Below, piece after piece: positions 17,356-26,499 of a stretch of DNA of 64,000 nucleotides. A program made the translations under genes and the position numbers. Below the pieces are notes generated by a model. That model did no database searches, had not been told where the DNA came from, and was given only the letters and a program-made list of their open reading frames with translations. Location: positions 4,030,001 through 4,094,000 of the forward strand of contig NZ_WWHU01000001.1 of assembly GCF_009862785.1 (NCBI RefSeq), in the 5' to 3' direction. The stretch's first letter is position 1; each line of letters begins with the position of its first letter. Source of the stretch: Gordonia sp. SID5947. GTDB lineage: Bacteria > Actinomycetota > Actinomycetes > Mycobacteriales > Mycobacteriaceae.

Positions 17356-17799
17356 TCAGTCGGAACCGGTGGTGATGGCCTGCGGTCGACCGGTGGCCTC
17401 GACCGCGATCTTGCGGGGCTTCGCTCTCTCGGCCAACGGGATCGTCACGGCCAGAACGCCGTTGTCGTAATTGGCCGTGATCGCGGACGCGTCGATTCCC
17501 TCGCCCAGTGACAACTGCCGTCGATATGTGCCGGAGAACCTCTCGCTGGTCAGCCACTGGACACCCTCATCGGATGGGACACTCCGCTGTGCCGACAACG
17601 TCAGCACCCCGTTGTCGACGGCGACGTCGATCGAACCCGGGTCCGCCCCGGGAAGATCGGCCACCAGCATGTAATGGTCGTCGACCTTGTACAGATCCAG
17701 CGGCATGAACCGCGGGGTCCGCGCGGTACCGGCCGGCGAGCCGGTCATCAATCCACGAGCAAGCGCATCAACATCGCTGAACGGATCAAAACGAAGCAC
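17356..17799 (-). CDS. hsp20: Hsp20/alpha-crystallin small heat shock protein
   Basis: A 147-residue ATP-independent holdase chaperone. The N-terminus MLRFDPFSDVDALARGL and the alpha-crystallin domain (about residues 38-130) are typical, with DLYKVDDHYMLVADLPGADPGSIDV, LSLGEGIDASAITANYDNGVLAVTIP and the A-x-x-x-NGVL signature. The C-terminal tail is PRKIAVEA. The AGGAGGTGAG site before the ATG is strong. A CIRCE-like inverted repeat lies about 95 nt upstream, suggesting HrcA control. Confidence 0.92.
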   Translation of the reverse strand: MLRFDPFSDVDALARGLMTGSPAGTARTPRFMPLDLYKVDDHYMLVADLPGADPGSIDVAVDNGVLTLSAQRSVPSDEGVQWLTSERFSGTYRRQLSLGEGIDASAITANYDNGVLAVTIPLAERAKPRKIAVEATGRPQAITTGSD

Positions 17800-17894
17800 A
17801 GCTACTCACCTCCTGAACATCAGGCTGCCCGCCACCCGTTGACGAGCAGCTCACGCTGTACAACCACAAAAATAGCACCGCCGACCGCCGTGCG

Positions 17895-17921
17895 CTAGCA
17901 CTCGCATGCTTGGAGTGCCAG
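17895..17921. promoter_or_regulatory. CIRCE-like HrcA operator upstream of hsp20
   Basis: CTAGCACTC at 17895-17903, exactly 9 nt, then GAGTGCCAG at 17913-17921. This matches the CIRCE consensus TTAGCACTC-N9-GAGTGCTAA at 15 of 18 positions, including the full GCACTC/GAGTGC core. It lies 96-122 nt upstream of the minus-strand hsp20 start. The inverted repeat continues outward (CCGCCGTGCG / CGCACGGCGG), so the same DNA could also form a terminator hairpin for the preceding minus-strand gene. Confidence 0.65.
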
Positions 17922-18009
17922 CGCACGGCGGTGTTCACAGCGAGACGGCACCGCGCCGTAAAGGCAAGCAGGACTGCATGAAACTCGAGTTCGGCCCGCT
18001 CGCTCCGGT

Positions 18010-18528
18010 TCAGCGGCCCTCGGGCGGAATCCGGTCACGGGGAGAATCCGACACGCCTCCGGGATCCTGGCCCGGTCGGTCGTTCTGTGTCTGGCGCGGA
18101 TCGTATCCCTGGTCGGTGCCGTGGCCGTGACGCGGCGGCTGGTCGCCTGTCGGGTCATCCACCGTCCGGCGACGAGTCCCGTCGCGACCCACGTCGGGGT
18201 CCACCTCGTCGGCGCGGGCCAGTTCGCTGTCGACCTTGTGCCGTGATTCGGCGGCGTGCTCCTGATGGGTGCGGGCGTGCTCGCCGAGACGCTTGGCTTC
18301 GGCGGCTTTCGCGTCCGCTTCGGCCTTCGCCTGGCGGGCCCGCGCTTCGGACTCCTCGGCGATTGCTTCCCGTTCCCGCGCTTCCGGCACGTGCTGGGTA
18401 GCGTTCTGGCGGATGTCCTGGGCCTTGGCACGGCGGTGTTGCTGGCGCTGACGCATGATCAGAACGAGCAAAACGAGCAGGACAGCCACGACCACGATGG
18501 CGATGATGACCCAGATTGCGGTATCCAC
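18010..18528 (-). CDS. Membrane-anchored coiled-coil hypothetical protein
   Basis: A 172-residue protein. One N-terminal membrane helix (about residues 4-25, IWVIIAIVVVAVLLVLLVLI) is followed by basic RQRQQHRRAK, a charged Ala/Glu/Arg-rich coiled coil (about 35-105), and a disordered C-terminus rich in Asp, Gly, Pro and Arg. Many actinobacteria carry similar short proteins near stress genes; no function is known. The GTG at 18528 has a GAGGAGAG site. A weak SigF-like promoter lies about 35 nt upstream. Confidence 0.65.
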   Translation of the reverse strand: MDTAIWVIIAIVVVAVLLVLLVLIMRQRQQHRRAKAQDIRQNATQHVPEAREREAIAEESEARARQAKAEADAKAAEAKRLGEHARTHQEHAAESRHKVDSELARADEVDPDVGRDGTRRRTVDDPTGDQPPRHGHGTDQGYDPRQTQNDRPGQDPGGVSDSPRDRIPPEGR

Positions 18529-18562
18529 GGTTCTCTCCTCGGTCGATGATGGTCGAGCAGGG

Positions 18563-18588
18563 ATACCCAGATGCATGTTGAATCAATC
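18563..18588 (-). promoter_or_regulatory. Weak SigF-type promoter candidate
   Basis: On the minus strand, GATT, 16 nt, GGGTAT. The -10 matches the mycobacterial SigF GGGTAT element and the -35 GTTT has one mismatch. It lies 35 nt upstream of the coiled-coil protein start. The spacing equals that of the stronger sites near 60-62 kb. Confidence 0.3.
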
Positions 18589-18632
18589 ATCGGTGGCGTG
18601 CCGGCCGTTCGAGGTGGTCGGGAACGTGCTGG

Positions 18633-19223
18633 TCAGGTGGGGGACGCTTCCAGCACATCCGTCACGTGGTCGACGAACACCTCGCGATCGTCGCCGAGAT
18701 TGCCTTCCGACCATTCGATGAACAGCGAGATGATGGACCCGAAAAGGGTCGCGTACTGCATCTTCGCCTGGACGGACACGCGCTTGCGACGCGCGGACGG
18801 GCTGAGCTCGGGTGAGATGAGCTCCACGATCGATTCACGCACGTACGCGCGCAGCCGCTGATCCGCGATCGGTTCGACGAACAGGATTCGACAGACCCGC
18901 GGATCCTCTGCCACCAATCGGGCGGCGGTGTCGACACCGACCCGCCGCCGGGAATCGGCGTCGGTTGAGTCGGTGGCGGCCTCGTCGATGATTCCGCCGG
19001 CACGCCGCAACGTCGTTCGATACACCTCGTGGAGCAGGGCGTCGGTGTCGGCGAAGCTCTCGTAGAAGAACTTCTGACTCAACCCGGCCACCCGGCACAC
19101 CGCGCGCATGGTCATCGCGTTCACACCACCGGTACCGACGAGCTCGACGCCGGCGTCCACCAGGCGCTCACGGCGTTCCGCGGAACGCTCATGCGACGGG
19201 CGACCTCGATAGGGCCTTGACAT
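18633..19223 (-). CDS. TetR family transcriptional regulator
   Basis: A 196-residue regulator. The TetR DNA-binding domain covers about residues 14-60 (ERRERLVDAGVELVGTGG, MTMRAVCRVAGLSQKFFYESFADTDALL). The C-terminal ligand domain is not diagnostic. The ATG at 19223 is chosen because the DNA-binding domain begins soon after. It is divergent from the reductase/DUF1214/sulfotransferase operon, with a 28-bp imperfect palindrome between them, so it probably represses that operon and itself. Confidence 0.85.
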   Translation of the reverse strand: MSRPYRGRPSHERSAERRERLVDAGVELVGTGGVNAMTMRAVCRVAGLSQKFFYESFADTDALLHEVYRTTLRRAGGIIDEAATDSTDADSRRRVGVDTAARLVAEDPRVCRILFVEPIADQRLRAYVRESIVELISPELSPSARRKRVSVQAKMQYATLFGSIISLFIEWSEGNLGDDREVFVDHVTDVLEASPT

Positions 19224-19247
19224 GGCGCCGAGTATACGGGCAGATTC

Positions 19248-19275
19248 TATTTGGGAAGCACATGCTTCCTGAATA
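19248..19275. promoter_or_regulatory. 28-bp palindrome, probable TetR operator
   Basis: TATT-TG-GGAAGC-ACAT-GCTTCC-TG-AATA. The outer 4-bp and inner 6-bp arms are perfect; only the TG steps break symmetry. It sits between the divergent TetR gene (start 19223) and the operon start (19296), where a repressor would block both promoters. Confidence 0.65.
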
Positions 19276-19295
19276 TGGGAGGGATCGCCACGCCG

Positions 19296-20459
19296 ATGTC
19301 GGACCACGGAACATCAACTGCCACAAATCCATCTGTGCCGGCCACGCCGACGCGATCTCCGCTGCGCATCGCGGTCTGGGGTCCCGGCGAGGTGGGAGGC
19401 GCGGTGATCCGTGCCGCGATCGCCGACCCCGCATTCGAGGTCGTCGGTGCGAAGGTCCACCGCGAAGGCAAACACGGAAAAGACGTCGGGGAGCTCGCAC
19501 ATACCGATCCGATCGGTGTCGCGGCAACCTCGGATCGGGACGAGTTCATGGCCCTCGATGTCGACTGCGTGGTGGTCACTCCGGCGCCGGCCGCGGTCAT
19601 CAAGGGGCTCGACGACGACGTCATCGCTCTTCTCGAGTCCGGCACCAACGTGGTGTCCACCGCCGCCTATCACAACGTGTCGATGCCCAACTGGCTCAGT
19701 TCATTTCGCCAGCCACCCGAGAGGATGCTGGCGGCGTGCCACACCGGTGGTGCCACCTTGCACGGCACGGGCGTACATCCCACCTTCATCGTCGAACGAC
19801 TGGCGATGACCATGGCAGGCGCGATGTCGTCGGTCTCCCACATCCGGTCGGTCGAGGCGGTCGACTTCAGCAGGGCCGGGTCGATGTGGGGTGGCCTGAA
19901 CGGACTGGGGTTCGGTGCGGAACTCGACACCCTTGGTCCGGATGCACCCGTTGCCCGTGGAGGCGACCTGTATTACGGAGACCTGACCGGCAACGTCGCC
20001 CATGCGCTGTACGGCACGGCCGGGGACGCTGTGCGGGTCGAGGCCGCGTTGCGAGGTCTGCCTGCGGTCAGGGATGCGACCGTCGGCGCGACGGTGATCC
20101 GCGAGGGCACGGCCGCCGCCCTCCATCTCACCCACCGCGGCTACATCGGCGATCACCACTTCTTCACCAACGAGGAATGTTGGTATCTGGCACCAGAACT
20201 GGTCTATCGCGGTGACGATCTGCCGTTCGGCGGATTCCAGGGTGACATCTGCTACACGCTGGAACTGAGTGGTGAACCCGCCGAGCTGCGGGCGCAACTC
20301 GAGTTCGGGATGAGTTCGGGGCGCACCAACCCCATCACCAACGCCTCCGTCCGCGCAGTGCTGGACGCGGTTCCCGCGGTGTGCGCAGCGGATCCCGGAA
20401 TCCTCATCGACGATGTGCGTCCGCGTTACCGGCACGACGACCGGGTGGGGTTGCGGTGA
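19296..20459 (+). CDS. Dihydrodipicolinate reductase-like / amine dehydrogenase-family oxidoreductase
   Basis: A 387-residue NAD(P)-dependent protein of the DapB N-terminal-like superfamily. The Rossmann motif is IAVWGPGEVGGAVIRAA near residue 25, followed by VVGAKVHREGKHGKDVGEL and VDCVVVTPAPA. Relatives include 2,4-diaminopentanoate dehydrogenase and many mycobacterial proteins loosely named dihydrodipicolinate reductase. It is not lysine-pathway DapB, which is about 245-270 residues. Substrate is unknown. The ATG at 19296 follows a GGGAGGG site; an ATG at 19275 lies within the palindrome. Its stop overlaps the next start (GTGA). Confidence 0.75.
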   Translation: MSDHGTSTATNPSVPATPTRSPLRIAVWGPGEVGGAVIRAAIADPAFEVVGAKVHREGKHGKDVGELAHTDPIGVAATSDRDEFMALDVDCVVVTPAPAAVIKGLDDDVIALLESGTNVVSTAAYHNVSMPNWLSSFRQPPERMLAACHTGGATLHGTGVHPTFIVERLAMTMAGAMSSVSHIRSVEAVDFSRAGSMWGGLNGLGFGAELDTLGPDAPVARGGDLYYGDLTGNVAHALYGTAGDAVRVEAALRGLPAVRDATVGATVIREGTAAALHLTHRGYIGDHHFFTNEECWYLAPELVYRGDDLPFGGFQGDICYTLELSGEPAELRAQLEFGMSSGRTNPITNASVRAVLDAVPAVCAADPGILIDDVRPRYRHDDRVGLR

Positions 20460-21544
20460 CCGGCCCCGACCGTCCGGAAGTGGCCGCGTGGCGCGGGTTT
20501 GTCGACGCCCTGCGGGATGCCGGCGAGCAGCTCGCGGAGAACACCGCCGACCTCGATCCGATCGAGCAGGCCGACGGGTTCAGCGCGTTGCTGCGGGGGC
20601 TCAACAACCAATTGGGGCGGTTCGAGGTCGACCGGGAGCGTCCGGAGTTGGTGGCGTTCAACGGGTGGCGTCAGAAGTTCCTGATGGACAACCCAGACTT
20701 TCGCTACTGGGTGGCCGACGTGCGCTCGGACCGCCGCTACCGGATCCGTGGCAACCGCGGCGGCGCCACCTATGTCTCGATCACCGCCTATGCGCGGACG
20801 GGAGGAGTCGGCGCCGAGGCCACCGGCCGACTCGACAGCGATGCGATGACCTTCGCCCCGAACGGTGATTTCGACGTGACGCTGGGCGGCGAGGCGCCGA
20901 CAGCGGGTGACTGGCTGGGGATGACGGATCGAACGAGCGTGCTGTGGGTGCGGTTCTTTCACGATGATGTCACGACCGATCAGATCGGCAGTTGCACAAT
21001 CGAACCCATCGACACACCAGCGCCGGCCGAAGCGCTCGACCCGGCCGTGCTCGGCGCGCGGGTCGAACGTCTGGGTGCGATGACACGTATGCTGCCGCAC
21101 ATCTTCGCGGGCTCCATCAAGGCGGACCTGGAGCCGCCGAACGAGATCCGTCACTGGTCGGAGATGGACGGTGGGGCGGTGTTCACCGAACCCGGAATCC
21201 ACTATCTCCGGGGCGGATGGCACCTCGAACCCGACGAGGCGCTGATCGTCGAGGGCGAAGTCGTCGAGTGTCGATACTGGAACATCCTGGCCTACAGCAG
21301 GTTCCTGAATTCGCTCGACTACCGAAGCCGGCCGGTCTCCTACACCGGAGCAAATGCCACCATCACCGAAGGGCGTTACCGATTCGTCCTGGCGGGTAGA
21401 CAACCCGACCCAGCACTCGGCGACTGGATCGACACCGAAGGGCGGTCGTTCGGGATCGTCGTGCTCCGCTTCCTCGCCCCCGATCGCACACCTGAGTTGC
21501 CCACGGTCCGGTGTGTGCGGCTCGACGACGTACGGGGCGGATGA
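20456..21544 (+). CDS. DUF1214 domain protein
   Basis: A 362-residue protein. The segment FRYWVADVRSDRRYRIRGNRGGATYVSITAY is typical of DUF1214/DUF1254-related proteins, and the C-terminal IEPIDTPAP and LEPDEALIVEGEVVECRYWN regions fit. No catalytic role is established. The GTG start overlaps the upstream stop, and the stop overlaps the sulfotransferase start (ATGA), so it is the middle gene of a tightly coupled operon. In mycobacteria such proteins often lie beside lipid or steroid metabolism genes, which is only suggestive here. Confidence 0.72.
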   Translation: MTGPDRPEVAAWRGFVDALRDAGEQLAENTADLDPIEQADGFSALLRGLNNQLGRFEVDRERPELVAFNGWRQKFLMDNPDFRYWVADVRSDRRYRIRGNRGGATYVSITAYARTGGVGAEATGRLDSDAMTFAPNGDFDVTLGGEAPTAGDWLGMTDRTSVLWVRFFHDDVTTDQIGSCTIEPIDTPAPAEALDPAVLGARVERLGAMTRMLPHIFAGSIKADLEPPNEIRHWSEMDGGAVFTEPGIHYLRGGWHLEPDEALIVEGEVVECRYWNILAYSRFLNSLDYRSRPVSYTGANATITEGRYRFVLAGRQPDPALGDWIDTEGRSFGIVVLRFLAPDRTPELPTVRCVRLDDVRGG

Positions 21545-22779
21545 TGGCCACCGCATGGGCGCCGCCACCGAGATCCGACGCGGCACTGTCGGTGTATGCG
21601 GCCGCCGAGTCGGATCGGGAGATCAATCCGGACCGTTATCGCCTCGGTGACGAGGCGGTCGACCTCGTGATCGACCGTGCGACCTCGAGGTGCGGTGTCG
21701 CCGCGCTGGGTGATCCGATGGGGTGGCGGCCGGGTGTCGAACATTACCTGTCCTCGGCTGCGCTGGATGGGCGCCTGAATGCCCTCGGTGCGCGCACTGT
21801 CCAGGACACTGTCACCGCCAAGTTGCGCGCCCGGGCGGCCACCGGTGAGTATCTGGCGGCCCGGCCCGATGTCGCCGAGCGGGCCCTCACGCCGCCGATC
21901 GTGATCATCGGCGGTTGGCGGACCGGGACGACGTTCTTGTTCCGGCTGCTGGCAGGTGATCCGCGGTTGCGTGCGCCGTTGCCGGCCGAACTGTATGCGC
22001 CGTGGCGGATGGCGGGTCTCGAACCCGACGAGCGGGAGCGTCGGATCGATGCCAGCGGTGCCGGACACGATCTGCTCCACACGCTCAATCCGACCATGGC
22101 CGCCGTCCACGACTCCGGCGCGCGGCTCCCCGAGGAGTGCGTGCTCGGGATGGGGATGTCGTTGCGCAACTGGGCATTCAGCTCAACCACTCGCCTCGAT
22201 TCCTATGCAGAATGGTTGGCGGGAGAGGACTTTCACGACGAGTACATCGCGCATCGGCAGATGCTGCAGATACTCGACGACGGTTCTGACCGGCGGTGGC
22301 TCCTGAAGGCGCCTGCGCACACGGCCGAGCTAAGGGCGTTGGCCGCCACGTATCCGGGTGCGGTGGTCGTACACCTTCATCGCGACATCGTCGAGACGGT
22401 TGCGTCCGGCGCGAGTCTGTTCGCGACCTATCGATCGACCTACAGCGACGATGTGGACGGGGCCGACGTCGGGCGCTTCCAGATCGAGCAGACAGAACTG
22501 TGGCTGCGGCGCGCTCTGGCATTCAGGGATTCGGACGAGGCGAAGACGATAACGTACCTCGACGTCGCATATGCCGACCTCGTGGCCGACACGTCGTCGA
22601 CGGTGCGCCGGGTATACGAGGCCGCCGACATCGAGCCACCGGACCTGGAGGCGATGATCGACGCCCATCACGCCGCGCAGCCTCGCAGTGGCAAGGGAAG
22701 ACATCGGTATGAGCCGGAACAGTTCGGTATCGTGCCCGGCGAACTCCGTGAACGGATGGCGTTCTACCCGTTCCCGTAG
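21541..22779 (+). CDS. Sulfotransferase family protein
   Basis: A 412-residue protein of the Stf/sulfotransferase_3 type. The 5'-phosphosulfate loop is IVIIGGWRTGTTFLFRLLAGDP, and the 3'-phosphate site is in VVHLHRDIVETVASGASLFATYRS. Such enzymes move sulfate from PAPS to lipids, sterols or glycans. Acceptor is unknown. The ATG at 21541 overlaps the DUF1214 stop; a second ATG follows at once at 21544. It is the last gene of the TetR-controlled operon. Confidence 0.85.
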   Translation: MMATAWAPPPRSDAALSVYAAAESDREINPDRYRLGDEAVDLVIDRATSRCGVAALGDPMGWRPGVEHYLSSAALDGRLNALGARTVQDTVTAKLRARAATGEYLAARPDVAERALTPPIVIIGGWRTGTTFLFRLLAGDPRLRAPLPAELYAPWRMAGLEPDERERRIDASGAGHDLLHTLNPTMAAVHDSGARLPEECVLGMGMSLRNWAFSSTTRLDSYAEWLAGEDFHDEYIAHRQMLQILDDGSDRRWLLKAPAHTAELRALAATYPGAVVVHLHRDIVETVASGASLFATYRSTYSDDVDGADVGRFQIEQTELWLRRALAFRDSDEAKTITYLDVAYADLVADTSSTVRRVYEAADIEPPDLEAMIDAHHAAQPRSGKGRHRYEPEQFGIVPGELRERMAFYPFP

Positions 22780-22873
22780 GGGGTGGCGAGCCGGTTGCGA
22801 TACCGGCCGAAGACCCGAGCCGCGCTGTCGTCTTACTCGGCCGCAGGCGGGGGAGTCCGGCTAGGATGCCGGT

Positions 22874-24550
22874 GTGTCAGACACATTCCGGCTGTTCGCG
22901 TCGCTGAGGGGTTATCGAAGGGCGTACCTCCGACCTGATCTGATCGCAGGGCTCACCGTCTGGGCGGTGATGGTTCCGGAAGGTCTCGCCTACGCGTCGA
23001 TAGCCGGCGTGCCGACCGTCGTGGGACTGTACGCGGCCGTTCCGGCGCTGATCTTGTATGCCGCGGTGGGGAGTTCACGTCACCTCGTGGTGGGACCGAT
23101 GGCGGCGACCGCGGCGCTGTCGGCCGCCATCATCGCCCCCCTCGCCGGCGGCGACACCGGTCGCTTCATCGCGCTGACGACGGCGCTGGCGGTGGTCACC
23201 GGAATCGTCGCACTCCTCGCCGCCGTTGCACGCCTGGGTTTCGTCGCCTCGTTCATCTCCGAGCCGGTCTTGAAGGGTTTCATCGTCGGCCTCGCGCTGA
23301 CGATCATCGTCGGACAGGTACCGGCGCTGCTGGGGGTCGACAAGCGGTCCGGCGACTTCTTCGAGCAACTCGTGGGCGTCCTCGGTGGGTTGGGCGACAT
23401 CGACTGGTGGACTGCGGTGGTCGGAATCGTCAGCCTGATCCTGGTGCTCGGCATGAAGCGTTGGGTGCCACTGCTGCCGGGCTCGCTGATCGTGGTGATT
23501 CTCGGGATCGTCACCGTGTATCTCTTCGCCCTCGACGACCACGGTGTCGAGGTGGTCGGGGAGATCAGCGCAGGTCTTCCGTCGCTGGGGCTTCCGTCGG
23601 GTTTGGCGTTGACCGATTACCTCGGTCTGATCGGGCCGGCCGCGGGCGTCGTGCTGATCGGTTTCGCAGAGGGACTGGGAGCGGCGAAGACCTACGCGGC
23701 CAAAGCCGGCTACACGGTCGATCCCAACCGGGAACTCGGCGGTCTGGGCCTGGCGAACCTCGGCTCGGGGTTCTCGTCGGGGATGGTGGTGAACGGAAGT
23801 CTCTCGAAGACGGCGGTCAACGGCGGCGCAGGCGCGCGAACGCAGGCCAGTGGTCTGTTGGTGGCGGGCCTGGTGATCGTCACGCTCCTGGTGCTGACGC
23901 CGTTGTTCGAGAAGCTTCCCGAGGCGACGCTGGCCGCCGTGGTGATCGCGGCGGTGGTCGAGCTGGTGGACACGCCGGCTCTGCGAGCGCTGTTCCGGGT
24001 CTGGAGCCCACGTCTGGCCCGTGCGTACGGCCTTCCGACGCGATTGGACTTCCTGTCGGCGGTGGCGGCGATGGTCGGTGTCCTCGTCTTCGACACCCTG
24101 CCAGGCCTGGTCATCGGTATCGCGGTGTCGATCCTGCTGCTGCTGTACCGGGCTTCGCGGCCGCATGTCGCCGCGCTCGCCCGGGAGGACACGCGATGGG
24201 TGGACGTTGCCTACAGCCCCGGGCTGGCGACCGAACCCGGGGTGCTCGTCGTTCGCGTCGAGGGTGGGTTGTTCTTCGCAAACGCCGACCACGTCCGCGA
24301 TCGAATCGAGGGAATGACCGACGACGAGACCCGTGCCGTGGTAGTCGATGCCGAGACATCACCGTTCATCGACGTCACGGCGGTCCAGATGCTGAACGAT
24401 CTTCGGGACTCCCTGGCACGCAAGAATGTTCGATTGCGCGTCGCCCGTGACATCGGTGAGTTCCGCGACGTCGTGCACGCCGTCGACCCGAAGAATCCGA
24501 TAGAGCTCTATCCGACGGTCACCGAAGCTGTTGCCGATCTGGGTGACTGA
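22874..24550 (+). CDS. SulP-family anion transporter with STAS domain
   Basis: A 558-residue membrane transporter (SLC26/SulP). The N-terminal signature is LRGYRRAYLRPDLIAGLTVWAVMVPEGLAYASIAGVP. About 12-14 helices follow to residue about 430. The C-terminal STAS domain (about 455-555) includes VLVVRVEGGLFFANADHVRDR and VVVDAETSPFIDVTAVQML. Substrate may be sulfate, bicarbonate or another anion. The adjacent sulfotransferase would fit sulfate supply, but the gap of 94 nt and separate context leave this open. The start is GTG at 22874 with a GGA-type site. Confidence 0.9.
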   Translation: MSDTFRLFASLRGYRRAYLRPDLIAGLTVWAVMVPEGLAYASIAGVPTVVGLYAAVPALILYAAVGSSRHLVVGPMAATAALSAAIIAPLAGGDTGRFIALTTALAVVTGIVALLAAVARLGFVASFISEPVLKGFIVGLALTIIVGQVPALLGVDKRSGDFFEQLVGVLGGLGDIDWWTAVVGIVSLILVLGMKRWVPLLPGSLIVVILGIVTVYLFALDDHGVEVVGEISAGLPSLGLPSGLALTDYLGLIGPAAGVVLIGFAEGLGAAKTYAAKAGYTVDPNRELGGLGLANLGSGFSSGMVVNGSLSKTAVNGGAGARTQASGLLVAGLVIVTLLVLTPLFEKLPEATLAAVVIAAVVELVDTPALRALFRVWSPRLARAYGLPTRLDFLSAVAAMVGVLVFDTLPGLVIGIAVSILLLLYRASRPHVAALAREDTRWVDVAYSPGLATEPGVLVVRVEGGLFFANADHVRDRIEGMTDDETRAVVVDAETSPFIDVTAVQMLNDLRDSLARKNVRLRVARDIGEFRDVVHAVDPKNPIELYPTVTEAVADLGD

Positions 24551-24693
24551 GCACCGGAGGCGAGCGGTAACCCGACTCCGGCGACGAAGCGCCTGATAAC
24601 TCCTGATCATCCGTGTGATGCATTTCCAGCGGGCGAGGTGCGGAGTACAGTGGTTCGGCATCGGTTGCGCCAGCGAGACAAGGGAGTCAGCTC

Positions 24694-26235
24694 ATGGCGA
24701 ACGAGAGCGACAACGGTGCACGCGACACTGACGCCGCGGCCGACCCAGACCTGACGGTCGCCATCGTCGGGGCCGGGTTTTCGGGCATCGGGACGGCGAT
24801 CCGGTTGGAACAGGCCGGGATTCACGACTGGGAGATCTTCGAGGCCGGCGGCGGTGCCGGCGGCACCTGGTATTGGAACACCTATCCGGGTGTGGCGGTC
24901 GACATCCCGTCGTTCAGTTATCAGTTTTCTTTCGCGCCAGGTGAGTGGTCGCGCAGTTATGCGCCGGGAGTCGAACTCCGCCGATATGCCGACGACATGG
25001 TGGAGCGATATCGGCTGACCGACCGGATTCGTTTCCACACCCAGGTGGCCAGCGCAGACTTCGATACCGACCAGCACCGGTGGCGATTGACGCTCGCCGG
25101 CGGCGAAACGGTGACTGCGCGGTTCCTGATCAATGCGGCGGGCCCGCTGAACGTTCCCGCTCTCCCCGACATCGCCGGCGTCGCAGAGTTCTCCGGTATC
25201 ACCATGCACACCGCGCGGTGGGATCACACCGTAGACCTGCGCGGTCGGCGCGTGGGGATCATCGGTACGGGCGCGTCGGCAGTGCAGGTGATCCCGGCGA
25301 TCGCCGGGGAGGTCGGTTCGCTCACCGTGTTTCAGCGGACACCGATCTGGTGCATGCCGAAGATGGACTTCGCCTTGCCACGCAACATCCGGCTCCTCTC
25401 GCGACGGCCGATCCTGCGAATGCTGCCGCGCGCGGTCAGCCAGAGCTACGTCGAGTTCACATTCACGATCTCCGCCCAGTTCTACAAGTGGCTGCCGGTG
25501 GTCCGCATCGCCGAACGTAACTGCCGGCGTTGGCTACGTTCGCAGGTCGACGATCCTGAAACCCGTGCAAAGCTCACTCCTGCCTACGCTCTCGGCTGCA
25601 AACGGCCAGGCTTTCACAACGAGTACTTGGCCACCTACAACCGCGAGAACGTGACCCTGGAGACGACCCCGATCGAGGCGGTCACGCCGATGGGCGTGCG
25701 GTGTTCGGACGGGACCGAGCATGATCTCGACATTCTCATCCTGGCAACGGGGTTCAAGGTCATGGATCCCGACAACATGCCCACCTTCAGGTTGACCGGT
25801 CCGGACGGTACGACGATGTCGGACTTCTGGCGTGAGCATCGGCTGCAGGCTTACGAGGGTGTTTCCGTGCCCGGGTTCCCCAACTTCTTCTTCGTCTTCG
25901 GTCCATACGGCTATACCGGCTCGTCGTACTTTGCACTCGTCGAGAACCAGACCCGACACATCGTGCGTTGCCTGCGGGCCGCGGGTGAACGTGGCGCGAC
26001 CCGGATCGAGGTTCGTCAGGAAGCCAATGACCGCTACTTCGAATCGATGCTGCGCCGCCGGTACCGGCAAGTGTTCTGGAACGATTCGTGCCGGACTGCG
26101 CACAGCTACTACTTCGACAAGAATGGCGACGTCCCGCTGCGTCCCACGACCACCGCGGAAGCCGGACTCCGCAGCCGCTTGTATCCGCTCGAGGACTACG
26201 AATTCACCGGTTCCTCTGCGGCCGGGAATCCCTGA
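24694..26235 (+). CDS. Baeyer-Villiger-type flavin monooxygenase
   Basis: A 513-residue class B flavoprotein monooxygenase. The FAD motif is VAIVGAGFSGIGTAIRLEQAG near residue 30. The Baeyer-Villiger fingerprint appears as FSGITMHTARWDH near 170, and the NADPH motif as VGIIGTGASAVQVIPAIA near 190. The C-terminal ATG motif is LILATGFKVMD. It should insert oxygen beside a ketone using NADPH. Substrate is unknown. ATG with GGGAG upstream. It is monocistronic. Confidence 0.88.
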   Translation: MANESDNGARDTDAAADPDLTVAIVGAGFSGIGTAIRLEQAGIHDWEIFEAGGGAGGTWYWNTYPGVAVDIPSFSYQFSFAPGEWSRSYAPGVELRRYADDMVERYRLTDRIRFHTQVASADFDTDQHRWRLTLAGGETVTARFLINAAGPLNVPALPDIAGVAEFSGITMHTARWDHTVDLRGRRVGIIGTGASAVQVIPAIAGEVGSLTVFQRTPIWCMPKMDFALPRNIRLLSRRPILRMLPRAVSQSYVEFTFTISAQFYKWLPVVRIAERNCRRWLRSQVDDPETRAKLTPAYALGCKRPGFHNEYLATYNRENVTLETTPIEAVTPMGVRCSDGTEHDLDILILATGFKVMDPDNMPTFRLTGPDGTTMSDFWREHRLQAYEGVSVPGFPNFFFVFGPYGYTGSSYFALVENQTRHIVRCLRAAGERGATRIEVRQEANDRYFESMLRRRYRQVFWNDSCRTAHSYYFDKNGDVPLRPTTTAEAGLRSRLYPLEDYEFTGSSAAGNP

Positions 26236-26262
26236 CCGGGCCACCGGTGTGGGTGACGTCGG

Positions 26263-26333
26263 AGCCGATGACGGGAATCGAACCCGCGTATTCAGCTTGG
26301 GAAGCTGATGTTCTGCCATTGAACTACATCGGC
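26263..26333 (-). tRNA. tRNA-Gly (anticodon CCC)
   Basis: The minus strand folds as a 71-nt tRNA. The 7-bp acceptor stem is GCCGATG/CATCGGC and the D arm contains AGTTCAATGGCAGAAC. The anticodon stem is TCAGC/GCTGA around loop TTCCCAA, giving anticodon CCC, and the T loop is GGTTCGATTCC. The discriminator is T and CCA is not encoded in full. It decodes GGG. Confidence 0.93.
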
Positions 26334-26499
26334 GTGCGAGGCGCTGACCTCGCGATCGACAGCCTAGCAAACGCTGCGCACAACCCTATGCACGGACACC
26401 CGTCCGCGCCCATCACGGCGTTGTTCTCGAATCGGACGTCACCTGGTGAGACGTGCTAGCTTTTCTCCTGAATGTCAGTGGGGCGTGCGCTCGGGGGTC

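Noticed and set aside
19296-20459. Calling this gene dapB
   Set aside because: It is over 100 residues longer than lysine-pathway DapB and groups by motif with diaminopentanoate dehydrogenase-like proteins.
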